Counted from the first letter of the stretch, positions 26,456 to 34,943 are shown. The stretch is DNA of 64,000 nucleotides from Sideroxyarcus emersonii (GCF_021654335.1 NZ_AP023423.1:280001-344000); one strand, 5' to 3'. The notes: generated by a model not told the origin, from the letters alone. Numbers and translations: made by a program.

Positions 26456-27268
26456 ATGAGCGCCGCAATCGTCCTTGACAAAAGCTTTCTCCAAGGCGCG
26501 AAGAGATTGCGAATCCACGAACTCGCGGCCTCGCATCGTCTCGTTGTGTCTGATGCTCTCTTCTACGAACTTCTTACGGCAAGCGAGCCGGATAGATCTC
26601 GTTGCTTCGCTAAATTCCCCCCGATCGATAACCCCGTCGATCTCGTCAACCATATAGGCACTTTGATGCGTATCGAAATCGATACGCATCAACCCGCAGG
26701 AAAGCCATCTTCGCATCGTGAGTCACTACGATTTCAGTTCAACTCGCGACTGCAAAATACGAACTACGAACTTCCCGTGGAAGTACAACAAATGGTGGAT
26801 GAGCAGACTAATGACTTAAGATTGCACGTCGACCAATTCGTGGGGCGCGCCGCTACGGCTAATTCGTTCTTTCCTAACCTACTTGTTGGCAACCAAGCAG
26901 AGCGTACTAAAGCGCGAGATGACGCTGAGCGGGCAATTGCGGAGCCGGGTTCACTCATCAATTTATACTCAAACCTTGAGCCACCACCAGGTGAACGTCC
27001 GCTTCCACCTTCAAGTTTAGTCACTGAAGATTGGGCACTTTACCGATGGCTCCAGGTTCAGTTTTTGTTCGGGCTTGATCTGTATGTTCGTTATCAAGGA
27101 AATATTCCAAGTAAATTCAGCTCTGCTATTTATGAGAAGCTTGAACATGATGTGCTTGATGCGGAGGTGTTAATGCTTGGCTGTCTAGAGGGCGCATTTG
27201 CCACACGGGAGAATAAGCTCAAACGTTGGTGGCGTTTGCTATGCCCGAACGGAACATTGTATGAATAG
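26456..27268 (+). CDS. PIN-like domain protein (cassette gene)
   Basis: 270 residues. The start, AIVLDKSFLQGA then HRLVVSDALFYELLTA, has the spacing and acidic residues (Asp8, Glu about 38) of a PIN ribonuclease domain. Further acidic residues (LEHDVLDAEVLML) lie near the C-terminus. It is about twice the size of a toxin PIN protein and the middle (100-200) is unrecognised. The gene begins 6 bases after attC 1, with only the attC right end as leader. The call is tentative. Confidence 0.5.
   Translation: MSAAIVLDKSFLQGAKRLRIHELAASHRLVVSDALFYELLTASEPDRSRCFAKFPPIDNPVDLVNHIGTLMRIEIDTHQPAGKPSSHRESLRFQFNSRLQNTNYELPVEVQQMVDEQTNDLRLHVDQFVGRAATANSFFPNLLVGNQAERTKARDDAERAIAEPGSLINLYSNLEPPPGERPLPPSSLVTEDWALYRWLQVQFLFGLDLYVRYQGNIPSKFSSAIYEKLEHDVLDAEVLMLGCLEGAFATRENKLKRWWRLLCPNGTLYE
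26663..26692. repeat. 30-bp near-perfect palindrome inside the PIN-like gene
   Basis: Two perfect 14-bp arms (ttgatgcgtatcga and its complement) surround a 2-base centre. The palindrome lies in the coding sequence for LMRIEIDTHQ. No repeat of it was noticed elsewhere in the window. Confidence 0.9.
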
Positions 27269-27270
27269 TC

Positions 27271-27305
27271 GGCCAACCCATTGCTCAAGTTCGCTCCCAT
27301 TAGAG
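27271..27305 (+). repeat. degenerate, short attC-like site 2
   Basis: ggccaacccattgctcaag is followed directly by ttcgctcccattagag. These are the outer arms of the attC at 27862 (taaccctacgctcaag ... ttcgctccacgttgaat) without the central stem. The left core AAC is present; the right box is attagag instead of gttrrry. It probably derives from an attC that lost its internal hairpin. Confidence 0.5.
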
Positions 27306-27315
27306 TGCAAACCCT

Positions 27316-27867
27316 ATGGCTACTGAAAGCGCATTTGTCGAAGTTGCACAAAAAGTTGCGGAGAAAATTCTCCCCTCACCTTTATTCGTTCAGCGTGGTG
27401 CGGCTTTGCTGTATCAAGTTACCGTGGACAACCAACTGTCGCTCACCGTAAATGTAAAACGCCCTTCTCGCGGTAACTCCGCGTTCCAGACAGACCTTTG
27501 CATTTTCGAGAAGAAGGGCGAAGAGGTCGCTATCCCTCGAGTGGTCATGGAGTTCAAAACTCGCATCACTACTCACGATGTTCTTACTTACAGCGCGAAG
27601 GCTACAAAACACAAACAGGTGTATCCATATCTTCGCTATGGAATCGTGGCATCAAGCGAAACGGCAGTTCCTGGCCGCCTGTTCACGCATAACGAATCTC
27701 TTGATTTTTGCGCCACCGTTTCCGGCCTCGAAGGAGAAGAACTCAGTGAATTTTTTGCCTTGTTACTGGCCGCTGAAGTGGAATCTTCTCGTCGCTTAGA
27801 GGCCATCGCTTATGGTTCAGTGCGTACCCGCTTATTCCGTAGCGAGGTTACAATTCATGCGCTCTAA
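27316..27867 (+). CDS. PD-(D/E)XK nuclease-like protein (cassette gene)
   Basis: 183 residues. The sequence FQTDLCIFEKKGE then IPRVVMEFKTRITTHDVL is the beta-hairpin of PD-(D/E)XK nucleases: Asp in TD, then Glu and Lys in EFK. An upstream Glu in the helix (VAEKILPSPL) and a following helix (SAKATKHKQVYPYLRYGIV) complete the core. Such domains serve in restriction and repair enzymes; the specific role here is unknown. The stop codon overlaps the left box of attC 3. Confidence 0.62.
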   Translation: MATESAFVEVAQKVAEKILPSPLFVQRGAALLYQVTVDNQLSLTVNVKRPSRGNSAFQTDLCIFEKKGEEVAIPRVVMEFKTRITTHDVLTYSAKATKHKQVYPYLRYGIVASSETAVPGRLFTHNESLDFCATVSGLEGEELSEFFALLLAAEVESSRRLEAIAYGSVRTRLFRSEVTIHAL

Positions 27868-27923
27868 CCCTACGCTCAAGCGGGACTGAGCAAAAGCGCG
27901 CGTCCCTTCGCTCCACGTTGAAT
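27862..27923 (+). repeat. attC recombination site 3
   Basis: A 62-bp element runs from ctctaac to gttgaat; the right box matches GTTRRRY exactly. The inner arms cgctcaagcgggac and gtcccttcgctccacg pair with a small bulge (gggac/gtccc) and enclose a 16-base loop. It is the best attC of the three and the right end of the cassette array; ordinary chromosome resumes after it. About 200 bases follow with no gene that I can see. Confidence 0.82.
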
Positions 27924-28131
27924 ATCCGCTTCTGGGAAGGCTCGGTGTCACTTAAGGGTTAATTTCTGCCGACCACGACCGTCCGCTTTCAGGCAATTCA
28001 ATTTCAAATCAGATGAAGCTGCCGCAATAAAAACGATCGCCTCGATCCGGCTGTTTGGTCAAATCAATTTCGAGCGCATACAATCGATGCGTAGCCGCTC
28101 TTCAGCGGCGTTGTTGAAAGCGAGGATGATC

Positions 28132-28644
28132 GTGCGCAAACTGCTTGCATTGCTGCTTGTTGCTGTGCTGTTGCCGGGCGCCGATGCCTGGGGCGATGCG
28201 CAGCCTGCCGGTGTGACCAAGGCCAGGAAGGCGCATAAATGTACTTTCCCCAAATCCAGGCGGCGTGCGCCCGACTGGGTTTGCAGCGGACAAGTCGAGG
28301 GGTTGGCGATGGCGGCCGTGGGTTCTGCAGCGAAATCGCGCGCAGGTTTCTCGTTCATGGAGAAGATGGCGGCAGCCGATGCGCGTGCGCATCTGGTGCA
28401 AGCGGTGGGAGAGGCGGTACGGCACAAGCTGGATGAGGGCGCGGCCACCGCAAACGAGCAATCGGGCGGGCGGAATGGTGAGCTGATCACCAGGATCGCG
28501 GACGCAACGCTGCAGAACACCCGGATCGCGAAGCACAGCTACGGGCCGAATGGTGCGTTGTATGTGCTGGTCGGGCTGGACGCGGCCGAATCCGACAGGC
28601 TGATCCAGTCGGTCACTGCCGAATACCTGCAGCAGCGAAAATAG
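28132..28644 (+). CDS. LPP20-like secreted protein
   Basis: 170 residues. A signal peptide (MRKLLALLLVAVLLPGADAW) is clear, without a lipobox cysteine. The body (APDWVCSGQVEGLAMAAVGSAA, AAADARAHLVQAVGEAV) matches LPP20-type proteins, whose 'PdW' start and Ala-rich helix are typical. The start is GTG 28132, six bases after gagg; ATG 28126 is an alternative two codons upstream. Function unknown; a periplasmic or envelope role is inferred. Confidence 0.68.
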   Translation: MRKLLALLLVAVLLPGADAWGDAQPAGVTKARKAHKCTFPKSRRRAPDWVCSGQVEGLAMAAVGSAAKSRAGFSFMEKMAAADARAHLVQAVGEAVRHKLDEGAATANEQSGGRNGELITRIADATLQNTRIAKHSYGPNGALYVLVGLDAAESDRLIQSVTAEYLQQRK

Positions 28645-28688
28645 AACGTCCCGCTTGTGCCGGCTGCCTGTCGCCAGGCAACCGCCGG

Positions 28689-29255
28689 CTATTTCAGCCG
28701 GACGCTGTACAGCGTGATCGGTGCGGCGCTGTTCTTGTCGAAGGCAATCCCCGCATCCACGCCGGCGCGTGCGATGTCGGCCGCATCGTCAAGGCGCGCA
28801 TAGGCCTGGTGCATGGCGCCGAGCGAGAATTCATGGCCGGAGCCGATGGCCCAGTACTGCGTGTACTCGAACACTTCGCGCATCGAGTAGATGGCGAAGA
28901 TGCCGTGCGAATTGGCAATCAGCGCGGTGATCTGGCTCGACTCGTACGGGTCTTCCTCGTCTTCCTTGGGGTTCAGGAAGCACTCCTCCTTCAGGATGGG
29001 GTGCAACTTGCGGAATGTTTCAAAAATCGCGGCCTTGCTGTTAAGCTGCACATCGGGCGTCTTGGCGAGCAGGCTGGACAACACCAGATGGTGTGCCGCA
29101 CTGCCGCACACGCCGACGTAGCTGTCGCCGATCTGCAGAATCTTGTCATGCGAGGCATCCTGCGTGGCATGCAGGCGGGTGTTGCCGAAGGTGGTCAGGG
29201 TGTCGGCCGCGATGGCGGCGTAACCGTTCTTTCTGACTGCGACGATGGTGGTCAT
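28689..29255 (-). CDS. proteasome-like Ntn hydrolase (betaproteobacterial proteasome homologue, BPH)
   Basis: 188 residues, starting MTTIVAVRKNGYAAIAADTL. After loss of Met the N-terminal Thr would be the nucleophile; Asp (AADT), Lys (HDKILQIGD) and Ser (IGSGHEFSLGAM) of proteasome beta subunits are in place. The opening matches HslV but the rest does not, and no hslU lies beside it. The BPH family, known from betaproteobacteria, has this form. It is likely a self-compartmentalised peptidase; the partner unfoldase is unknown. ATG 29255 follows agggaa. Divergent from pabB by 41 bases. Confidence 0.78.
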   Translation of the reverse strand: MTTIVAVRKNGYAAIAADTLTTFGNTRLHATQDASHDKILQIGDSYVGVCGSAAHHLVLSSLLAKTPDVQLNSKAAIFETFRKLHPILKEECFLNPKEDEEDPYESSQITALIANSHGIFAIYSMREVFEYTQYWAIGSGHEFSLGAMHQAYARLDDAADIARAGVDAGIAFDKNSAAPITLYSVRLK

Positions 29256-29296
29256 ACGAATTTCCCTTATTGGTCCGAACGCGATTTTATCATCTG

Positions 29297-30676
29297 ATGC
29301 TGTACAGCTTCCCTTTCCCTTACCCGGCTGATGCAAGCGTTTGCTTCTCGGCGATCCGCGACCTGCCGTGGGCGGCCTGGCTGGACAGCGGCGGCAGCGG
29401 GCGTTACGACATCCTCGTCGCGCAACCGGTCGCGACCCTGGTCACGCAGGGAGAACGGACCGAGATCAGCGATGCCGCCGGCGTGCGGCAATCGACGGCA
29501 GACCCGTTTGCCACGCTCCGCGAACTGCTGGGTGCCCCCGTGCAACCGATGCCGGACATCCCCTTTGCCGGCGGGGCGCTGGGTTACTGGGGTTACGACC
29601 TGGCGCGCCGATATCACCGTCTTCCTGCCAGTGCGAGCGATGCCGAGCATCTGCCGGAGATGGCGGTCGGCATCTACGACTGGGCGATCATCCTGGATCA
29701 TCAGGAGCGGAGCGCGCGCCTGGTGTCGCGGCAGCGCTGCGCCGCGACCGCGCAAGTGTTGCCGCAGATCGCAGAGCGCCTGAGCCGTGGTTCCAGTACA
29801 CGGCAGGCGACATCTTTCAGCGTGCAGGGAGCGATCGTCTCCAATTTCACACCGGCCGCGTATGCACGTGCGTTCGATGCGGTGCAGGCTTATCTGCATG
29901 CCGGCGACTGCTACCAGGTCAACCTGGCGCAACGCTATGCCGCCGCGGCATCGGGCGATGCATACACGGCGTACCTCGAATTGCGCCGGCTGAGTCCGGC
30001 GCCTTATTCCGCATTCCTCGACTGGCCGCAACTGCAGATCCTGTGCGCCTCGCCGGAGCGCTTCCTGCAGGTGCGGCAGGGCAGGGTGGAGACCCGGCCC
30101 ATCAAAGGCACGCGTCCGCGGCATGCCGATGCGACGGAAGACCGGCGGCTGGCGGAGGAGCTGCGGCAGCATCCCAAGGACAGGGCCGAGAACCTGATGA
30201 TCGTCGACCTGTTGCGCAACGACCTGGGCCAGGTTTGCGAACCCGGTTCGGTGCGTGCGCCCAGGCTGTTCGAGGTGGAGAGCTTCGCCAGCGTGCATCA
30301 TCTGGTCAGCACGGTGGAAGGCCAGTTGCAACGCGGTCACGATGCGCTGGATTTGCTGCGCGACTGTTTCCCCGGCGGATCGATCACCGGTGCGCCGAAA
30401 CAGCGCGCGATGGAGATCATCGAACAGCTCGAACCGAACCGGCGCGGCGTGTATTGCGGCGCCATCGGCTACATCGGGCACGACGGCGACATGGACACCA
30501 ATATCGCCATTCGCACGCTGGTGCATGCCGGCGGCGAGATTCGTTGCTGGGCCGGCGGCGGGCTGGTTGCAGATTCGCAGTGCGAGGCGGAATATCAGGA
30601 GACGCTGGATAAGGCCGCCGCGATGCTGGAATTGCTGCAGCGCTTCGGTGGCAAGCTGGATGGGGTTGCGCCGTAA
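29297..30676 (+). CDS. pabB: aminodeoxychorismate synthase component I
   Basis: A 459-residue chorismate-binding enzyme giving 4-amino-4-deoxychorismate for folate. Signatures of the family: RPIKGTRPRH, ENLMIVDLLRNDLG, FPGGSITGAPK and YCGAIGYIGHDGDMD. The PIKGT form (Lys instead of the Ala of TrpE) marks PabB. There is no fused lyase domain (length about 450), and no pabA or pabC nearby. ATG 29297 is used though no ribosome site is obvious. It competes for chorismate with the chorismatase at 18.2 kb. Confidence 0.88.
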   Translation: MLYSFPFPYPADASVCFSAIRDLPWAAWLDSGGSGRYDILVAQPVATLVTQGERTEISDAAGVRQSTADPFATLRELLGAPVQPMPDIPFAGGALGYWGYDLARRYHRLPASASDAEHLPEMAVGIYDWAIILDHQERSARLVSRQRCAATAQVLPQIAERLSRGSSTRQATSFSVQGAIVSNFTPAAYARAFDAVQAYLHAGDCYQVNLAQRYAAAASGDAYTAYLELRRLSPAPYSAFLDWPQLQILCASPERFLQVRQGRVETRPIKGTRPRHADATEDRRLAEELRQHPKDRAENLMIVDLLRNDLGQVCEPGSVRAPRLFEVESFASVHHLVSTVEGQLQRGHDALDLLRDCFPGGSITGAPKQRAMEIIEQLEPNRRGVYCGAIGYIGHDGDMDTNIAIRTLVHAGGEIRCWAGGGLVADSQCEAEYQETLDKAAAMLELLQRFGGKLDGVAP

Positions 30677-30735
30677 CGGTGCGGCGGGTGCCGGGCTGAT
30701 CCGTGCCGGCGGGATGAATCATCTGGAGGTTGCCC

Positions 30736-31518
30736 ATGTTTACCAGAATCCAGGCAGTGCTGTGCTCGCTCATGCTGTGCTTGCCGGCTTGCGCCGATGC
30801 CGTCCCGTTGCCGGCGGTGCCCGAACTGCAACGGCGGATGGCGGCAGCACCGATCGAGGTGGAGGTGGTCGAGCCGCAGCCGGTGGCGGCAGGGGAGCGA
30901 CCGCATGTCGTTTACCTAGGGTATCCCGTGGCAAAGGTGTTGCGACTGATACTCGGCGCGGGCTGGAAGACTGCGGGTGCCAGTGTCGAATTCAGGGCGC
31001 TGGATGGCTATGTTTCGCATGTCCCGGTCGAACGTTTCGATCGATATCCGGCTTACCTGGTTTTCGCGAAAAAGGATACGCGCGAGTTCAGGCTGGACAA
31101 TCTTGTGCCGCATGGGCAGGGCGTCTCGCTCGCGCCCTATTATCTGGTGTGGGACAACATCCGCCATCCGGAACTGCTCAAGGAAGGCGATACCTACTGG
31201 CCATACCAGGTGCACGAGATTGCGCTGCTGCCGGCGGCGGGTGTCGCCGGCGAGATGTCCCCCGACGCGCTTGATCTGGAAAAATATTGCCTCAGCTGTC
31301 ACCGGGTGAATGGCCGCGGAAGCAGCAAGGTGCCGCAGGACCTGGCGTTGCAGACCAAGGCTCTGGGAGAAGCGAGGTTCCTTGCCTGGGTGCTGGCGCC
31401 GACATCGGTCAAACCCGATACGGGGATGCCGGCCATCGCCGGAGGCATGGCGGAAGCAGATCGCCGTGCATTGGCCGGGAGGCTGTTCCGCTATCTGAAT
31501 GCCTTGCCGCGGCAATAG
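30736..31518 (+). CDS. periplasmic mono-heme c-type cytochrome with a molybdopterin-oxidoreductase-like N-domain
   Basis: 260 residues with a signal peptide. The one heme motif is CLSCH at about residue 190, with a likely Met ligand in DTGMPAIAGGM. Residues 60-170 (GYPVAKVLRLILG, DGYVSHVPVERF, YYLVWDNIRHPEL, WPYQVHEIAL) resemble the sulfite-oxidase type molybdopterin-binding fold, a combination seen in uncharacterised periplasmic cytochromes. ATG 30736 follows ggagg by 6 bases. Electron partner unknown. Confidence 0.72.
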   Translation: MFTRIQAVLCSLMLCLPACADAVPLPAVPELQRRMAAAPIEVEVVEPQPVAAGERPHVVYLGYPVAKVLRLILGAGWKTAGASVEFRALDGYVSHVPVERFDRYPAYLVFAKKDTREFRLDNLVPHGQGVSLAPYYLVWDNIRHPELLKEGDTYWPYQVHEIALLPAAGVAGEMSPDALDLEKYCLSCHRVNGRGSSKVPQDLALQTKALGEARFLAWVLAPTSVKPDTGMPAIAGGMAEADRRALAGRLFRYLNALPRQ

Positions 31519-31590
31519 CCGCTGCGAGCTTGGCGCGCGATCGTTTTCGGGGGATGGCGGCTGGCTGGAAATGCCGGGCCGGAAAATGCA

Positions 31591-31628
31591 ATGCCGGATC
31601 TGTCCGACTTCAGGAACCGATCCGGCAT
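31591..31628. repeat. inverted repeat with 10-bp arms
   Basis: atgccggatc and gatccggcat are separated by 18 bases in the convergent gap between the cytochrome gene and the small minus-strand gene. It has no T-run and may be a bidirectional transcription barrier or a binding site. Confidence 0.55.
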
Positions 31629-31678
31629 GCTTTCAGGCATTCGGGAATGACACCCGCATGCCCGACGAGATTCAGGGA

Positions 31679-31909
31679 CTACAGGGAGGAGGCGATACTT
31701 GCGATGGTGACTGACAGTGCAGTAATCCAGCCCAGATTGCCCATGAACTTGGTGTCTTCCGCAGACAGTTCTTCATGTTTCTCAATCTTCGCATTGATCC
31801 GGTTCAGTTCGTCCTGCAGTTTTTTCAGGTTTGCCTGCTGAGCTTGCAATTCCTTCAGCTTGTCCTGATGCACGATTCGTAACGCTGCTGTATCTGTTGT
31901 CTTATCCAT
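31679..31909 (-). CDS. small coiled-coil membrane protein, unknown function
   Basis: 76 residues. Residues 15-48 are a strong heptad coiled coil (KLKELQAQQANLKKLQDELN), and the last 25 residues are a single hydrophobic segment (WITALSVTIASIASSL). A clear ribosome site (gagg) precedes the ATG. No family was recognised. About 220 bases upstream of its start hold no gene I can see. Confidence 0.65.
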   Translation of the reverse strand: MDKTTDTAALRIVHQDKLKELQAQQANLKKLQDELNRINAKIEKHEELSAEDTKFMGNLGWITALSVTIASIASSL

Positions 31910-32130
31910 TTTTTCCTCACAGGTTTATGAACTAGAAGCACCCTAAATCAATCCTGCCACCGCTACTGCCTGGCACCAGAATTGACGTGGGAATCATGAT
32001 ACATCAGTTCCAATATACTGTTTCGTCCACTTGTCTTTATCCGCCAACGCCGTTTGTCGGCGTCGCGGGAACTTGTGTAAAAGCAATAAATAATCATATT
32101 GTTGCGAGAGGCTGGGCGGTGCCCGTCGTT

Positions 32131-34041
32131 TTAACGGGTTAGCCCGGCATACAGCATCAGCATTTTTTCGGGCAGGTGCCTGACATGGTCGACCACCATG
32201 TAGTTCCGGGCGCCGAAGATCCGCGCTACATAGCGGTCGGCACTGTGGTCCAGGCTGATGCAGAAGGTCTTGATGCCCGAGCGGCTGGCACCTTCTACCG
32301 CCTTCTTGGTGTCGCTGAGCAGGTATTCCTCGCCGCGCACATCGACATCGTCCGGCGCGCCGTCGGTGATGAGTATCAGGAGCTTTTTGCGCGACTGCTG
32401 CCGGTTCAGATGATAGGAGGCATGACGTATCGCTGCGCCCATGCGGGTGGCGCGCTGCCCGGTCATGCCGGCGATCCTGGCCTTGGGGACGTCGTCGTAT
32501 GGCTGATCGAAATCCTTCAACCGATAGTATTCGACATTGTGCCGGCTTTCGGAGCAGAAACCGTGGATGGCGAACGGGTCGCCGACGGTCTCGATGGCGT
32601 CCGCAAACAGTGCGCACACCTGCTGGGTCAGCTGCAGCACGGTGTGTTCCTGGCCCTGGACTTTTTCGTTCGTCGAATCGGACAGGTCCAGCAGCAACAG
32701 GACCGAGATATCGCGCGTCTTCCGCAGCGAGCGCATCATGATGCGCGGATCGGGCTGCACGCCCAGCCTGAGGTCGACCTGGGCGCGGATGGCGGCGTTG
32801 ATGTCGATGTCGTCGCCTTCCTCCAGCTTGCGGATGCGGTGCATGCCGCCGTAGCGGATGGCGTTGAGCAGCGCTTTCATGCGCGCCAGCAGGTGGTAGT
32901 GCCGCTCGATGATGTCGTCGATGATCTGCAGGTCGCCGGAGTCGAGGTTCTTTTCCCGCACCGTCACCCACGACTCGGTCTCGAGCTGGCTGCGGAAATT
33001 CCATTCGGAATAGGAGTAGGTCGCTTCCTGCTCATTCCCGGCGGCATCGGACAGCGAGGCCAGAATTTTCCTGCCCTCGTCGTCGGATTCCAGTGCCGCA
33101 TTGTCTTCGCCGGCTTCGCCGGTGCCGGGCTGGTCCTCCTGCGCCTCGAGAAATTCAGGGTTGTAGAAGGTCAGGCGTGACCGCTTCTTTCTGCCCGAAC
33201 CGAATCTGGCGAATTCCCAGATGGAGAACAGTTCGGATTCGAAGATGGTGGTGGGGGCGACCGGCGCCTTGTCCGCAGCAAGCCGGGTCTCCATCCAGAT
33301 ACTGCGGTTGTCGTCGCGGTAGGGCGCGCCATGCATGCCCGCCGGCAGCTTGAATTTGAGCTTCTTGTCGCGCAGCGCAGGTGCCAGCGCGATGCCGATG
33401 TCCCAGGCCAGGCGAGCGTCCTGCAGATCGGCTGCAGCCTTGAACAGCTCGCGCCCCTGGGCGATCCACGGATCGTCATCCCGATAGGCATCATCCAGCA
33501 ATGCGCGCGCGAGGCGGTCGAGATAGTCTTCCGCAGTCCGGCCATGCGCGGGGGTGATCGTGTGCTGCCGTATCCAGAGCTTCTTCAGGCCGGGAAAGCG
33601 GCGTATTGCCAGCGCCTCCACGCGTGCATCCTCGATCGCCGCGACTGTCGCTCTTTGCCACTTGTCGAGCGACTTTGCCGCGAAGGGATGCTGCGTGTAG
33701 ACGATGTGCGCCGCCGCATGCGCGGCGGCGGCGCGAAACAGCTCCAGCCCGGGGACCGGCGTGGCGGCCCCTTCCAGCGGCAGGTCGGCATAGGCTGCGG
33801 GCAGATGAATCTCGCCATTCTCGATGCGGGGTGTCTGTGCTGCGCGTTTCTCCGCGTCGCCAGCGAGCGGCTTGATGACGAAATCCCGATCCCATAAGCC
33901 GCGCAGATAGATGGCGATGCGCCGCTGGACATCGCCGAGCCTGGTTTGCTGTGCCTGCGGCAAGTCGCCCGCCGCCTGCCGCGGCGCGCGCGCAAGGTAG
34001 TCCTGCAGCTTGCGTGAATAGCGATGGATCAAGGAGTTCAT
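32131..34041 (-). CDS. cbbO: CbbO, VWA-domain partner of CbbQ (RuBisCO activase)
   Basis: 636 residues. The C-terminal 190 residues are a von Willebrand A domain with an intact metal site (LLLLDLSDSTNEK, ITDGAPDD). The N-terminal part is helical, as in the CbbO/NorD family. CbbO links the CbbQ AAA+ ring to inhibited RuBisCO. It lies 58 bases downstream of cbbQ. An in-frame TTG at 34095 could give 18 more residues. No RuBisCO gene is in the window; the NorD alternative (nitric oxide reductase) is less likely because the adjacent ATPase is CbbQ-like. Confidence 0.82.
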   Translation of the reverse strand: MNSLIHRYSRKLQDYLARAPRQAAGDLPQAQQTRLGDVQRRIAIYLRGLWDRDFVIKPLAGDAEKRAAQTPRIENGEIHLPAAYADLPLEGAATPVPGLELFRAAAAHAAAHIVYTQHPFAAKSLDKWQRATVAAIEDARVEALAIRRFPGLKKLWIRQHTITPAHGRTAEDYLDRLARALLDDAYRDDDPWIAQGRELFKAAADLQDARLAWDIGIALAPALRDKKLKFKLPAGMHGAPYRDDNRSIWMETRLAADKAPVAPTTIFESELFSIWEFARFGSGRKKRSRLTFYNPEFLEAQEDQPGTGEAGEDNAALESDDEGRKILASLSDAAGNEQEATYSYSEWNFRSQLETESWVTVREKNLDSGDLQIIDDIIERHYHLLARMKALLNAIRYGGMHRIRKLEEGDDIDINAAIRAQVDLRLGVQPDPRIMMRSLRKTRDISVLLLLDLSDSTNEKVQGQEHTVLQLTQQVCALFADAIETVGDPFAIHGFCSESRHNVEYYRLKDFDQPYDDVPKARIAGMTGQRATRMGAAIRHASYHLNRQQSRKKLLILITDGAPDDVDVRGEEYLLSDTKKAVEGASRSGIKTFCISLDHSADRYVARIFGARNYMVVDHVRHLPEKMLMLYAGLTR

Positions 34042-34098
34042 GGCTGGATCGGGGCGGAAGCGGGCGGCATGCCGGGCATGTGCGGCATCCGGCAACTG

Positions 34099-34905
34099 TT
34101 ACCCAAAGAAGGTGGTTACCGCCGCATCGAGTGCGTTGCGCATGTCCGGGTCGTCGGTGATCGGGGAGACCAGCGCGACGCGGCAAGCCTTGCTCGTCTC
34201 CACGCCCTTGGCGATCAGGCTGCCTGCATAGATCAGCATCCTGGTGGAGATGCCCTCGTCCAGTCCGTGTCCCTTGAGGTTGCGCGCCATTTTGGCGATC
34301 GAGACCAGCTTGCCCGCCACTTCGCGGGACACGCCCGTTTCGTGGGAAACGATCTCTTCCTCGATCGCGTGCTCCGGGTAGTTGAAGTCGAGGGCGCCGA
34401 AGCGCTGCTTGGTGGACTGTTTGAGATCCTTCATCACGCTCTGGTAGCCGGGATTGTAGGAGATCACCAGCTGGAAATCCGGATGTGCGTTCACCAGTTC
34501 GCCGGTCTTCTCCAGCGGCAGAACCCTGCGGTTATCGGTGAGCGGATGGATCACCACGGTCGTATCCTGGCGCGCCTCGACGACCTCGTCGAGATAGCAG
34601 ATCGCGCCGAAGCGGGCGGCGATGGTGAGCGGCCCATCCTGCCAGCGCGTACCCGTGGCATCCAGCAGGAAGCGGCCGACCAGGTCGGAGGCGGTCATGT
34701 CTTCATTGCAGGCGACGGTAATCAGCGGCTTCTGCAGCTTCCAGGCCATGTATTCGATGAAGCGCGTCTTGCCGCAACCGGTCGGTCCCTTGAGCATCAT
34801 CGGCATGCGCACCGAATAGGCCGCGTCGTAGACGGCGACCTCGTCGGATACGGCGCGATAATAGGGTTCCTTTTCGATGCGATACTGGCTGATCAAATCT
34901 TTCAT
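34099..34905 (-). CDS. cbbQ: CbbQ, MoxR-type AAA+ ATPase (RuBisCO activase)
   Basis: 268 residues, normal for CbbQ. Walker A GPTGCGKT is at 40-47 and Walker B ICYLDEV follows. The stretches [32 protein letters not shown] and [12 protein letters not shown] are characteristic of the CbbQ/NirQ/NorQ group. The ring remodels inhibited RuBisCO with CbbO. The start follows gagagtgg. The 7-base repeats just upstream are listed separately. Autotrophy of the host is implied, but RuBisCO itself is elsewhere. Confidence 0.86.
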   Translation of the reverse strand: MKDLISQYRIEKEPYYRAVSDEVAVYDAAYSVRMPMMLKGPTGCGKTRFIEYMAWKLQKPLITVACNEDMTASDLVGRFLLDATGTRWQDGPLTIAARFGAICYLDEVVEARQDTTVVIHPLTDNRRVLPLEKTGELVNAHPDFQLVISYNPGYQSVMKDLKQSTKQRFGALDFNYPEHAIEEEIVSHETGVSREVAGKLVSIAKMARNLKGHGLDEGISTRMLIYAGSLIAKGVETSKACRVALVSPITDDPDMRNALDAAVTTFFG

Positions 34906-34922
34906 TCCACTCTCTTTCTTCA

Positions 34923-34943
34923 ATTCCAAATTCCAAATTCCAA
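34923..34943 (-). repeat. three tandem TTGGAAT repeats upstream of cbbQ
   Basis: Three exact head-to-tail copies of a 7-bp unit (ttggaat read on the cbbQ strand) end 18 bases before its start codon. Could be a slippage-prone tract altering promoter spacing, or a binding site. Confidence 0.75.
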
